From assembly GCF_001418565.1 (NCBI RefSeq), contig NZ_LIQQ01000178.1, positions 1-64,000 on the forward strand: 64,000 nucleotides of DNA, given 5' to 3'. The notes beneath the pieces are model-generated. The model made no database searches, was not told the origin of the DNA, and saw only the letters and a program-made list of their open reading frames with translations. Origin of the DNA: Streptomyces graminilatus. Its GTDB lineage: Bacteria > Actinomycetota > Actinomycetes > Streptomycetales > Streptomycetaceae. Below are positions 56,191 through 64,000 of this stretch, one piece after another (positions within the stretch are counted from its first letter, which is position 1; each line of letters begins with the position of its first letter). The position numbers and the translations under genes are program-made.

Positions 56191-56289
56191 TCAGTGCACG
56201 TGTCCGCTGGTCGGAGCGTCCTTCTTGACCGTCAGCGGCAGCAACTTCTTACCGGTCGGGCCTACTTGTACCCAAGTATCCATCTGCGG
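56191..56289 (-). repeat. Working copy of the radical SAM 3' end (right attachment site)
   Basis: Encodes the current C-terminus CPQMDTWVQVGPTGKKLLPLT...SGHVH and the stop at 56191-56193. Core TCCATCTGCGG at 56279-56289. About 76% identical to the copy at 40799-40897, differing mostly at silent positions. Everything left of the core here came with the element. Confidence 0.85.
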
Positions 56290-58143
56290 ACACACCCCGC
56301 AGTCGAAGCACGGCGTCCAGCGGCAGTCCTCGACCTCTGTCTCGTCGAGGGAGTCCTGCCAGTCCTCCCACAGCCAGTCCTTGTCGAGGCCCGAGTCGAG
56401 GTGGTCCCACGGCAGGACCTCCTCGTACGTGCGTTCGCGTGTCGTGTACCAGGCGACGTCGACGCCGACGTCGGGCAGTGTCTTCTCCGCGCAGGCCATC
56501 CAGCGGTCGTAGGAGAAGTACTCGCGCCAGCCGTCGAACCGTCCGCCGTCCTCGTAGACCGCGCGGATGACCGCGCCGAGGCGGCGGTCGCCGCGGGAGA
56601 GGAGGCCCTCGACGATGCCGGGCTTGCCGTCGTGGTAGCGGAAGCCGATCGAGCGGCCGTACTTCTTGTCGCCGCGGATCTTGTCCCGGAGCTTCGTCAG
56701 GCGGGCGTCCGTCTCCTCGGCGGAGAGCTGCGGGGCCCACTGGAAGGGGGTGTGCGGCTTGGGCACGAAGCCGCCGATCGAGACCGTGCAGCGGATGTCG
56801 TTCTGGCCGGAGACCCTGCGGCCCTCGGCGATCACGTTCATCGCCATGTCGGCGATCTGGAGGACGTCGTCGTCGGTCTCCGTGGGCAGCCCGCACATGA
56901 AGTACAGCTTCACCTGGCGCCAGCCGTTGCCGTACGCCGTGGAGACCGTCCGGATCAGGTCCTCTTCCGAGACCATCTTGTTGATGACCTTGCGCATGCG
57001 TTCCGAGCCGCCCTCGGGGGCGAACGTCAGGCCCGACCTGCGGCCGTTCCTGGTCAGCTCGTTGGCGAGGTCCACGTTGAAGGCGTCCACGCGGGTGGAG
57101 GGGAGCGACAGGCCGATCTTGTCCTCGGTGTAGCGGTCCGCGAGGCCCTTCGCGATGTCGCCGATCTCCGTGTGGTCCGCCGAGGACAGGGAGAGCAGGC
57201 CGACCTCCTCGAAGCCCGTCGCCTTCAGGCCCTTCTCCACCATCTCACCGATGCCCGTGATCGAACGCTCCCGCACCGGGCGCGTGATCATGCCGGCCTG
57301 GCAGAAGCGGCAGCCACGCGTGCAGCCGCGGAAGATCTCGACCGACATGCGCTCGTGGACGGTCTCCGCGAGCGGGACCAGGGGCTGCTTGGGGTAGGGC
57401 CACTCGTCGAGGTCCATGACGGTGTGCTTCGACACCCGCCACGGAACGCCCGACTTGTTGGGTACGACGCGCGCGATACGGCCGTCCGGCAGGTACTCCA
57501 CGTCGTAGAACGCCGGGATGTACACGCTGCCCGTCTTCGCCAGGCGGAACAGGACCTCCTCGCGTCCACCGGGGCGGCCCTCCGCCTTCCAGGCGCGGAT
57601 GATCTCCGTCATGTCGAGGACGGCCTGCTCGCCGTCGCCGATGATCACCGCGTCGACGAAGTCCGCGATCGGTTCCGGGTTGAAGGCCGCGTGGCCGCCC
57701 GCCAGCACGATCGGGTCGTCGACCGTACGGTCCCTGGACTCCAGCGGGATGCCCGCCAGGTCAAGCGCCGTCAGCATGTTCGTGTAGCCCAGCTCGGTGG
57801 AGAAGGACAGCCCGAACACGTCGAAGGCCCGCAGGGGCCGGTGCCCGTCCACCGTGAACTGGGGGACGCCGTGCTCCCGCATCAGCGCCTCAAGGTCGGG
57901 CCAGACGCTGTACGTACGCTCGGCGAGGACACCCTCACGTTCGTTCAGTACCTCGTACAGGATCATGACGCCCTGGTTGGGCAGTCCGACCTCGTACGCG
58001 TCCGGGTACATGAGCGCCCAGCGGACGTCGCAACTCCCCCAGTCCTTGACGGTGGAGTTCAGTTCGCCGCCCACGTACTGGATCGGCTTCTGCACATGCG
58101 GGAGCAGAGCTTCGAGCTGCGGGAAAACCGACTCGACAGACAT
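56191..58143 (-). CDS. TIGR03960 family B12-binding/radical SAM protein; host gene of the integration site
   Basis: 650 residues from ATG 58143. A B12-binding-like N-terminal domain (NQGVMILYEVLNE region) precedes the radical SAM core with the cluster motif RGCTRGCRFCQAG (C-x3-C-x2-C). Then SLSSADHTEIGDIAKGL and TFAPEGGSERMRKVINK complete the TIM barrel. A C-terminal Cys-rich segment follows (CRWTPCFDCGVCPQMD). The last ~30 residues come from the integrated element. Its usual companion TIGR03936 gene lies 21.4 kb away. Probable RNA-modification role by family; substrate unproven. Confidence 0.93.
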   Translation of the reverse strand: MSVESVFPQLEALLPHVQKPIQYVGGELNSTVKDWGSCDVRWALMYPDAYEVGLPNQGVMILYEVLNEREGVLAERTYSVWPDLEALMREHGVPQFTVDGHRPLRAFDVFGLSFSTELGYTNMLTALDLAGIPLESRDRTVDDPIVLAGGHAAFNPEPIADFVDAVIIGDGEQAVLDMTEIIRAWKAEGRPGGREEVLFRLAKTGSVYIPAFYDVEYLPDGRIARVVPNKSGVPWRVSKHTVMDLDEWPYPKQPLVPLAETVHERMSVEIFRGCTRGCRFCQAGMITRPVRERSITGIGEMVEKGLKATGFEEVGLLSLSSADHTEIGDIAKGLADRYTEDKIGLSLPSTRVDAFNVDLANELTRNGRRSGLTFAPEGGSERMRKVINKMVSEEDLIRTVSTAYGNGWRQVKLYFMCGLPTETDDDVLQIADMAMNVIAEGRRVSGQNDIRCTVSIGGFVPKPHTPFQWAPQLSAEETDARLTKLRDKIRGDKKYGRSIGFRYHDGKPGIVEGLLSRGDRRLGAVIRAVYEDGGRFDGWREYFSYDRWMACAEKTLPDVGVDVAWYTTRERTYEEVLPWDHLDSGLDKDWLWEDWQDSLDETEVEDCRWTPCFDCGVCPQMDTWVQVGPTGKKLLPLTVKKDAPTSGHVH

Positions 58144-58243
58144 CGCGGCGTTACCTTCGTGAGCTGACGGGGATGACCACCAAGCGTAACCCGCCCGGAG
58201 GACTCCCCCGCCCGCCTACTACCCACCTGTACGGGACCGGGTG

Positions 58244-59746
58244 TCAGATCTCCAGGGAGCCCTGGATCGCCTCCCACTCCTCCGGCACCCTCTCCTCCAG
58301 TCTCGCGGCCCGCTGTTCCTGGCGCCCGTACAGCAGTCCGTACGTGAAGGTGTCCTCCCCCGCCGCGTGCGCCACCGCGGCCAGCTCGCCGAGCGTTACG
58401 CGGAGCATGTGGCTGTCCTGGTGGTCGCCGAGCAGGGTCTGGAGGGACTTCATCGACTTGGCGAGGGCCTTCGCCGGGTCGCCGAGGGCGGGGGTCGCCG
58501 CCTCGGCCGCGTAGCGGGTGCGCTTGGCCTTCTTGCGGGCATCGTGCAGGCCGAGGTCACGGTCGGTGCCGGGCGGCTGTTCCATGCCCTCCTCGATCAG
58601 GGCGGCCACTTTCGCGAAGTCCTCGCGTACGGCCTTGGCGAGCACCTTCTCCGGCTTCTTCGCCGCCGCCCTGAGTACCGGCGGGTCGGTGACCACGGCG
58701 TCCAGGGCGTCGAGGAGCGCCAGATAGCGCGGGGAGTCCAGCACCCCGAGCAGCCTGCGGCGCGCTCCCTTGTGTTCGGCCTTGGACCAGTTGCCCAGCC
58801 GGTCCCGGATCGGGCCGTGGACGAGGGCGGGGGGCAGTTCGTCGAGGACCGTGGCCAGTTGCTCGGCCAGCACTTCCTGGTCGCGGCCCACGCCCAGCTC
58901 GCCGGCGAGCCACTTCAGCTCGTCGGCGATCGGGTCGGTGATCTTCCGGTCGAGGACCGCGCGGAAGGACTTGAAGGTGCTGCGCAGGCGGCGGGTGGCG
59001 ACCCGCATGTCGTGCACGGACTCCTCGGCGTCCTGGCGCACGGCCGGGTCGAGGTCGACGACGGCGTCCCGCTGCGCCCGGACGTAGGCGAGGACGTGGT
59101 CGCCCGCGGTGACGGGCTCGGCGGGTTCGTCCTTCGGGCGCGGCTGTCCGCCCTTGGTCTCCGCCAGCGCCCTGGCCAGCTTCGACGTGGACTTCGACGG
59201 CCGCACGCCGGCCTTGCGGAGGCGTTTCTCCACCTTGTCCAGGATGCGCTGGTCCCCGCCGTCGGCGAGCTCGACCTCGATCTCGGTCCACTCGGCGGTG
59301 CCCTTGCCGCCGAACAGCCGATCCGCCCGTACGGTGTCCACGCCGACCTCGGCGAGCTGCCGGCCGGCGGAGTCCACGAGGTCGCGCAGGTCCCGGGTGG
59401 AGCGGAGTCGGACGACGGGCACGAGCTGGCCCTCGCGGACCCGGGCGCGCACCAGGCCCACCAGTTCGTCGGGGACGGTGTCGGAGAGCGGTGCCTGGAT
59501 CTCGTCGCGGATGCCCGGTCCGACCGGGAGTTTCAGGTGCCAGCCCGCGTCGGAGCCACCGGTGCGGCGGCGCAGGGTGATCGAGGCCGAGGCCAGCCGG
59601 AGGTCCGAGGTGTCGTAGTAGGTAGCGTCCAGTTCGACGGTGCCCTTGTCGACAACGTCGGCGACCGTACCGGCGCCGGTCAGGTCGGGCAGCCCACTGT
59701 CGTCGGATTCGTACTTCCGCTCGATTTCCCGCTTCGTGTCCGCCAT
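58244..59746 (-). CDS. CYTH and CHAD domain protein
   Basis: 500 residues from ATG 59746. The CYTH domain (1-~215) starts with EIERKYES, the ExExK-type triphosphate-tunnel motif, with TYYDTSDLRLASASITLRRR and EIEVELADG. The CHAD domain (~225-490) has conserved His residues (EESVHDMRVATRRLRST, LHDARKKAKRTRYAAEA, LGDHQDS). CHAD binds inorganic polyphosphate; CYTH domains hydrolyse or form triphosphate compounds. Together they point to polyphosphate metabolism. Located between radical SAM and rodA genes. Confidence 0.95.
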   Translation of the reverse strand: MADTKREIERKYESDDSGLPDLTGAGTVADVVDKGTVELDATYYDTSDLRLASASITLRRRTGGSDAGWHLKLPVGPGIRDEIQAPLSDTVPDELVGLVRARVREGQLVPVVRLRSTRDLRDLVDSAGRQLAEVGVDTVRADRLFGGKGTAEWTEIEVELADGGDQRILDKVEKRLRKAGVRPSKSTSKLARALAETKGGQPRPKDEPAEPVTAGDHVLAYVRAQRDAVVDLDPAVRQDAEESVHDMRVATRRLRSTFKSFRAVLDRKITDPIADELKWLAGELGVGRDQEVLAEQLATVLDELPPALVHGPIRDRLGNWSKAEHKGARRRLLGVLDSPRYLALLDALDAVVTDPPVLRAAAKKPEKVLAKAVREDFAKVAALIEEGMEQPPGTDRDLGLHDARKKAKRTRYAAEAATPALGDPAKALAKSMKSLQTLLGDHQDSHMLRVTLGELAAVAHAAGEDTFTYGLLYGRQEQRAARLEERVPEEWEAIQGSLEI

Positions 59747-59886
59747 GAATCGAATCTAGTCACGTTTCGGCGTCGACGGCAGCCCCCAAAGGTCACTTAC
59801 TCGCCATCCGGGGCACATTGGCCGTTTCCCCGGATGACACCCACCGGTAACCCGTCGGCCACCCCCGGTCGCCCGCACTCACACGG

Positions 59887-61086
59887 TCAGGCCGACATCG
59901 GGCGCTGCACTCTGATCGACTGCAGCAGCCCCACCGCCACCCACACGGCGAACATCGACGATCCTCCGTACGACACGAAGGGCAGTGGCAGACCGGCGAC
60001 CGGCATGATCCCCAGGGTCATCCCGATGTTCTCGAACGCCTGGAAGGCGAACCACGCGATGATCCCGGCGGCGACGATCGTGCCGTACAGCTCGGTCGTC
60101 TCACGGGCGATACGGCAGGCGCGCCACAGGACCACGCCCAGGAGCACGATGATCAGGCCGGCGCCGACGAAGCCCAGCTCCTCCCCCGCGACCGTGAACA
60201 CGAAGTCGGTCTGCTGTTCCGGGACGAACTGGCCCGTGGTCTGCGAACCGTGGAAGAGGCCGGTGCCGGTGAGTCCTCCGGAACCGATCGCGATGCGCGC
60301 CTGGTTGGTGTTGTAGCCGACGCCGGAGGGGTCGAGTTCGGGGTTGGCGAAGGCGGCGAAGCGGTTGATCTGGTACTCGTCGAGGACGCCTAGCTGCCAG
60401 ATCAGGACCGCGCCCAGGGCGCCCGTGCCGAGCAGGCCGAAGATCCAGCGGTTGGAGGCACCGGAGGCGAGCAGCACACCGAGCACGATGATGACCATGA
60501 CCATGACCGACCCGAGGTCGGGCATCAGCATGACGATCATCATCGGTACGGCGGCCAGGCCCAGCGCCTGGAGGACCGTGCGGTGGTCGGGGTAGAGCTT
60601 GTCGCCCGCGTCGACCCGGGCGGCCAGCAGCATCGCCATACCCAGGATGATCGTGATCTTCACGAACTCCGAGGGCTGGAGCGAGAAGCCGCCGCCGAAC
60701 ACGATCCACGCGTGGGCGCCGTTGACGGTCGCGCCGAGCGGGGTCAGCACCATGAGGATCAGGAAGACCGAGAGCCCGTACAGGATCGGCACGGCGGTGC
60801 GCAGGGTGCGGTGACCGAGCCAGACCGTGCCCATCATCAGGCAGAACCCGATGCCGGTGTTCATGAGGTGCCGGATCAGGAAGTAGTACTGGTCGCCCTG
60901 GTTGATCTCGGTGCGGTTGCGGGTCGCCGAGTAGACCAGGATCGCGCCCATGAAGGACAGCGCGAGCGCGGACAGCAGTATCGGCCAGTCCAGCCTGCGG
61001 GCCAGCGAGTCGCGGGCCAGCATGCGGGACAGGGACGAGCGTTCGGGGCCGTAGCCGGAGACGGAGAAGGTGTTCGCGCCGGTCAT
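59887..61086 (-). CDS. rodA: RodA/FtsW/SpoVE-family SEDS glycosyltransferase
   Basis: 399 residues from ATG 61086, overlapping the PBP2 stop by 4 nt. About ten helices with SEDS motifs: GAHAWIVFGGGFSLQPSEFVK, MPDLGSVMVM, SGGLTGTGLFHGSQTTGQFVPEQQTDFVF and FVSYGGSSM. The catalytic Asp of the family falls in the QTDFVF segment. Polymerises lipid II into glycan strands together with the class B PBP encoded just upstream; in Streptomyces this pair serves tip or spore-wall synthesis. Confidence 0.96.
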   Translation of the reverse strand: MTGANTFSVSGYGPERSSLSRMLARDSLARRLDWPILLSALALSFMGAILVYSATRNRTEINQGDQYYFLIRHLMNTGIGFCLMMGTVWLGHRTLRTAVPILYGLSVFLILMVLTPLGATVNGAHAWIVFGGGFSLQPSEFVKITIILGMAMLLAARVDAGDKLYPDHRTVLQALGLAAVPMMIVMLMPDLGSVMVMVIIVLGVLLASGASNRWIFGLLGTGALGAVLIWQLGVLDEYQINRFAAFANPELDPSGVGYNTNQARIAIGSGGLTGTGLFHGSQTTGQFVPEQQTDFVFTVAGEELGFVGAGLIIVLLGVVLWRACRIARETTELYGTIVAAGIIAWFAFQAFENIGMTLGIMPVAGLPLPFVSYGGSSMFAVWVAVGLLQSIRVQRPMSA

Positions 61087-63341
61087 GAGTCCGTCCTTCG
61101 CCTGCTCTGCGGCCCGCGCCTGCTCCGCCCGCGCCTTCGGTGCGCCCTGTTGGTGCCGGTCCCCGCGGACGCGACCGTGGCCGGCGGGAGCTGTCCGGAC
61201 GCGAGGGCGAGCGTCTGCTCCTCGTCCACCTTCGGCGGCACGTACGGCTTGATCTTCGGGGCGTCGATCGAACCGTCCGACTCGATCTTCGGCAGGCTCT
61301 TCTGCGGGGTGGGCAGCAGCGCCTTCCTGTTGTCGATCTTGCCGTCCGGGGAGACCCCGTACAGAGCCTCGTATATCTTGCGGACGGCCGGTCCGGAGGC
61401 CCCGGAGCCCGTACCACCCTGGGAGATCGTCATGACGATCGTGTAGTCCTTGGTGTACGTCGCGAACCACGAGGTGGTCTGCCTGCCGTAGACCTCGGCC
61501 GTGCCCGTCTTGGCGTGCATCGGGATCTTGTCCTGCGGCCAGCCGCCGAACCGCCAGGCCGCCGAACCGCGGGTGACGACTCCCTCGAAGGCGGCGTTCA
61601 TGTCCTTCAGCGTCGCCCTGTCGATCGGCAGCCTGCCGTGGGACTTGGGCTTGATCTGCTGGACGGCCTTGCCGTCGGCGCTGATGATCGCCTTGCCGAC
61701 GGTCGGGTCGTACAGGGTGCCGCCGTTGGAGATCGCCGAGTAGATCGTCGCCATCTGTATCGGCGTGACGAGGATGTCGCCCTGCCCGATCGAGTAGTTG
61801 ACGGAGTCACCGGCGCGCATCAAATTGCCTTCGAGGCAGTTCTCGTACGCGATCTGCTGGGCGTACGAGCCGCCCTTCTTGCCGTACTTGCACCAGGAGT
61901 CCTTGTTGGCCTTCCAGTACTCCTGCTTCCACTTGCGGTCCGGGATACGGCCGGAGACCTCGTTCGGGAGGTCGATGCCGGTGACGGCGCCGAGGCCGAA
62001 CTTGTGGGCGGTGGTGTAGAACCAGTTCTTCGCGGTCTTCTTCGGCCTCAGGCCGCCGTCCTTGGCCCATTCCTGGTGGGCGAGGCGGTAGAAGACGGTG
62101 TCGCAGGAGACCTCGATGGCGCGGCCGAGGCTGATCGGGCCGTACCCCTTGGACTCGTAGTTCTTGAAGACCTGGCCGCCGATCGAGTACGAGCTTGAGC
62201 AGTCGTAGTGCCCGTCGAAGGGGTAGCCCGCGTCGACCGCTGCCGCGGTGGAGACGGCCTTGAAGATCGAGCCGGGGGCCGCCTGGCCCTGGATCGCCCG
62301 GTTGAGCAGCGGGTAGTTGGAGTTCTTGCCGGTCAGCCTGGCGTAGTCCTTGGCGGAGATGCCGCCGACCCAGGCGTTCGGGTCGTACGTCGGGTTGGAC
62401 GCCATGGCGACGACCCGGCCGGTCTTGGCCTCCATGACGACGACCGCGCCCGCGTCGGCCTTGTAGTTCTCGCCGGTGTTGTCGTCGAAGTCCTCGCGGG
62501 CCTTCTTCATCGCGTCGTTCAACTCGTACTCGGCGACGCGCTGGACTCGGGCGTCGATGCTGGTGACGAGGTTGGAGCCGGACTGGGCGGGGTCCGACTC
62601 GGCGGTGCCGATGACGCGGCCGAGGTTGTCGACCTCGTAGCGGGTGACGCCGGCCTTGCCGCGCAGCTCCTTGTCGTACTCCCGTTCGAGGCCGGAGCGG
62701 CCGACCTGGTCGGAGCGGAGGTAGGGCGAGTCGGTGTCCCGGGCCTTGGTGATCTCGTCGTCGGTGACCGGGGAGAGATAGCCGAGGACCTGGGCGGTGT
62801 TGGAGCCGCCGGGGCCCGCATAGCGGCGCACGGCGGCCGGTTCGGCGGTGATGCCGGGGAAGTCCTCGGAGCGCTCGCGGATCTGGAGGGCCTGGCGGGC
62901 GGTGGCCTCGTCGGTGATGGGGATCGGCTGGTAGGGCGAGCCGTTCCAGCAGGGCTGCGGGGTCTTGGCGTCGCACAGCCGGACCTTGTCCTTGACCTCC
63001 TTGGGCTGCATGCCCAGGACACCGGCGAGCTTGGTGAGGACGGCGGCGCCGTCGTCCTTCATCTTCAGCAGGTCGGTGCGGGAGGCGGAGACGACGAGGC
63101 GGGTCTCGTTGTCCGCGATCGGCACCCCGCGCGCGTCGAGGATCGATCCGCGCACGGCGGGCTGCACGACCTGCTGGACGTGGTTGCCGGACGCCTCCTT
63201 GGCGTAGGCGTCCCCCTCGCGGATCTGGAGGTACCACAGGCGTCCGCCGAGGGTGCCGAGGAGGGAGAGGACGAGGATCTGGATGACGACGAGACGGATC
63301 TGGACGCGCGGCGTCCGGCCGGTCTCCGGGATGTTGGTCAC
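61083..63341 (-). CDS. mrdA: Class B penicillin-binding protein 2 (transpeptidase)
   Basis: 752 residues from ATG 63341. One N-terminal membrane helix (LVVIQILVLSLLGTLGGRLW), the pedestal domain, then the transpeptidase with S358IFK (catalytic Ser), S513VN and K611TG. Cross-links stem peptides made by RodA. Longer than E. coli PBP2, with a Pro/Arg-rich C-terminal tail (AHRRRGRSRRG). Standard mreB-mreC-mreD-PBP2-rodA order is read in the same direction. Confidence 0.96.
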   Translation of the reverse strand: MTNIPETGRTPRVQIRLVVIQILVLSLLGTLGGRLWYLQIREGDAYAKEASGNHVQQVVQPAVRGSILDARGVPIADNETRLVVSASRTDLLKMKDDGAAVLTKLAGVLGMQPKEVKDKVRLCDAKTPQPCWNGSPYQPIPITDEATARQALQIRERSEDFPGITAEPAAVRRYAGPGGSNTAQVLGYLSPVTDDEITKARDTDSPYLRSDQVGRSGLEREYDKELRGKAGVTRYEVDNLGRVIGTAESDPAQSGSNLVTSIDARVQRVAEYELNDAMKKAREDFDDNTGENYKADAGAVVVMEAKTGRVVAMASNPTYDPNAWVGGISAKDYARLTGKNSNYPLLNRAIQGQAAPGSIFKAVSTAAAVDAGYPFDGHYDCSSSYSIGGQVFKNYESKGYGPISLGRAIEVSCDTVFYRLAHQEWAKDGGLRPKKTAKNWFYTTAHKFGLGAVTGIDLPNEVSGRIPDRKWKQEYWKANKDSWCKYGKKGGSYAQQIAYENCLEGNLMRAGDSVNYSIGQGDILVTPIQMATIYSAISNGGTLYDPTVGKAIISADGKAVQQIKPKSHGRLPIDRATLKDMNAAFEGVVTRGSAAWRFGGWPQDKIPMHAKTGTAEVYGRQTTSWFATYTKDYTIVMTISQGGTGSGASGPAVRKIYEALYGVSPDGKIDNRKALLPTPQKSLPKIESDGSIDAPKIKPYVPPKVDEEQTLALASGQLPPATVASAGTGTNRAHRRRGRSRRGPQSRRRTDS

Positions 63342-63483
63342 TGGTGCTGCCTCCCCCTCTCAGTGCGCCGACGTGTGTGCGCGTACGAATGATGAACGGC
63401 CGGCCTGTGAGGCCGCGTTCCGCCCCGGTGAACTCGTTCGAGTGCTCCATCCACTGGCGCGCTCCGCGCGCGGGCCGCCGCGG

Positions 63484-64000
63484 TCACAGGCGCTTGACCC
63501 CCTTGATGCGGCCGGCGCGGGCGGCCTTGGAGCGGGCCGCCTTCACCTTCAGGCCGCCGCGCTGGCTGCCGATGCGCAGACCGGTCCCGGAGGAGAGCCA
63601 GCCGGAGGAGATGTCGGCCTTCTTGGCCGAGGAGTTGGCCTCGGCGAGCGGGTCGTTCTCCGCTCTGCGGGCCAGGAACATGATGCCGGGCACGACGAAG
63701 GGCGCGAGCAGCAGGTCGTACAGCGCGGCCGTGAACAGCAGGCTGGGGAGGCCGACATGGCGGGCCGCGGTGTCGCCGACGAGGGCGCCGACACCGGCGT
63801 ACAGCAGGGTCGTGCCGACCGCGGCGGCGACCACGACCGCCATGGGTCCGGTGGCCGACTTGAGGCGGCCGTTCTCGGGTTTGACGAGGCCGGCCAGATA
63901 GCCGACGACGCACAGCACCAGGGCGTAGCGGCCGGCCGCGTGGTCGGCGGGCGGGGCGAGGTCGGCGAGGAGTCCGGCGCCGAACCCGACCAGGGCGCCA
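63484..64000 (-). CDS. mreD: Rod-shape-determining membrane protein MreD, partial (5' end outside window)
   Basis: 172 codons to the window edge in an open frame; the reading begins GALVGFGAGLLADLAPP at the edge and ends GRIKGVKRL. Four or so helices (ALVLCVVGYLAGLV, VVVAAAVGTTLLYAGVGAL, LPSLLFTAALYDLLLAPFVV) and a long basic C-terminal tail typical of actinobacterial MreD. Bridges MreC and the synthases RodA/PBP2. Upstream of the PBP2 gene by 142 nt. Confidence 0.88.
   Translation of the reverse strand, partial: GALVGFGAGLLADLAPPADHAAGRYALVLCVVGYLAGLVKPENGRLKSATGPMAVVVAAAVGTTLLYAGVGALVGDTAARHVGLPSLLFTAALYDLLLAPFVVPGIMFLARRAENDPLAEANSSAKKADISSGWLSSGTGLRIGSQRGGLKVKAARSKAARAGRIKGVKRL

Larger units (their letters stand above)
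40887..56289. mobile_element. Actinomycete integrative and conjugative element (AICE), ~15.4 kb, serine integrase
   Basis: Bounded by direct copies of TCCATCTGCGG inside 99-bp repeats of the radical SAM gene end. Contains the three AICE modules: integration (large serine recombinase), replication (Rep), and transfer (TraB, Spd-like, Pra-like, KorSA-type repressor), then cargo including a HerA-DUF4297 pair. Joining the sequence left of the first core to that right of the second core would restore an intact 3' end of the host gene. Related in plan to pSAM2, which however uses a tyrosine integrase at a tRNA gene. Confidence 0.85.

Overview
This 64 kb window is a piece of a Streptomyces chromosome (or a very close relative). 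The DNA is about 70% GC, most genes lie on the minus strand, and the gene order is a familiar actinobacterial one: comEA, degV, leuS, tRNA-Ala, rsfS, LCP gene, nadD, proA, proB, phoD, obgE-rpmA-rplU, RNase E/G, two radical-SAM-linked genes, CYTH/CHAD gene, rodA, PBP2 gene, mreD. Species cannot be told from the sequence alone.

Layout. 1-5.8 kb: comEA (cut by the window edge), degV, a small membrane protein and leuS, which is preceded by a leader peptide with three consecutive Leu codons and an intrinsic terminator (a leucine attenuator). 6.3-9.2 kb: a coupled pair encoding a haem-type membrane protein and a NuoF-like flavoprotein with a ferredoxin tail. 9.4-10.3 kb: two identical tRNA-Ala(GGC) genes in an 89-bp direct repeat, with two tiny zinc-ribbon genes between them. 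10.4-20 kb: histidine phosphatase, rsfS, LCP-family gene, nadD, two ~54-residue membrane proteins, an M48 peptidase, two related membrane proteins and proA. 20-27 kb: proB, a teichoic-acid-type pair (TagF-like polymerase and a fused CDP-ribitol enzyme) and phoD. 27-35 kb: obgE, rpmA, rplU, a very large RNase E/G and a TIGR03936-type gene. 35-38.4 kb: a membrane protein made of VLTPVG repeats, a frameshifted glycosyltransferase pseudogene and a secreted collagen-like protein.

38.4-56.3 kb is accessory DNA stacked onto the 3' end of the TIGR03960-type radical SAM gene (56.2-58.1 kb). Three copies of the last ~100 bp of that gene are present in the same orientation: a decayed one at 38.45 kb, a good one at 40.8 kb and the one in use at 56.2 kb. 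The first interval carries a cupin-type regulator and an MFS exporter. The second (about 15.4 kb) is an actinomycete integrative and conjugative element: large serine integrase (three TTA codons in its first 49 codons), Rep initiator, TraB translocase, Spd-like and Pra-like proteins, a KorSA-type GntR repressor, two strongly folded noncoding segments, then cargo. The cargo includes a two-gene block of markedly lower GC encoding a DUF4297-type nuclease and a HerA-type ATPase, recognisable as a HerA-DUF4297 anti-phage defence pair, plus an orphan Imm21-like immunity protein at the far end.

58-64 kb returns to core genes: CYTH/CHAD protein, then the elongation/sporulation wall operon rodA-PBP2-mreD (cut by the window edge). 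The accessory block has pushed apart the TIGR03936 and TIGR03960 genes, which are normally close neighbours.
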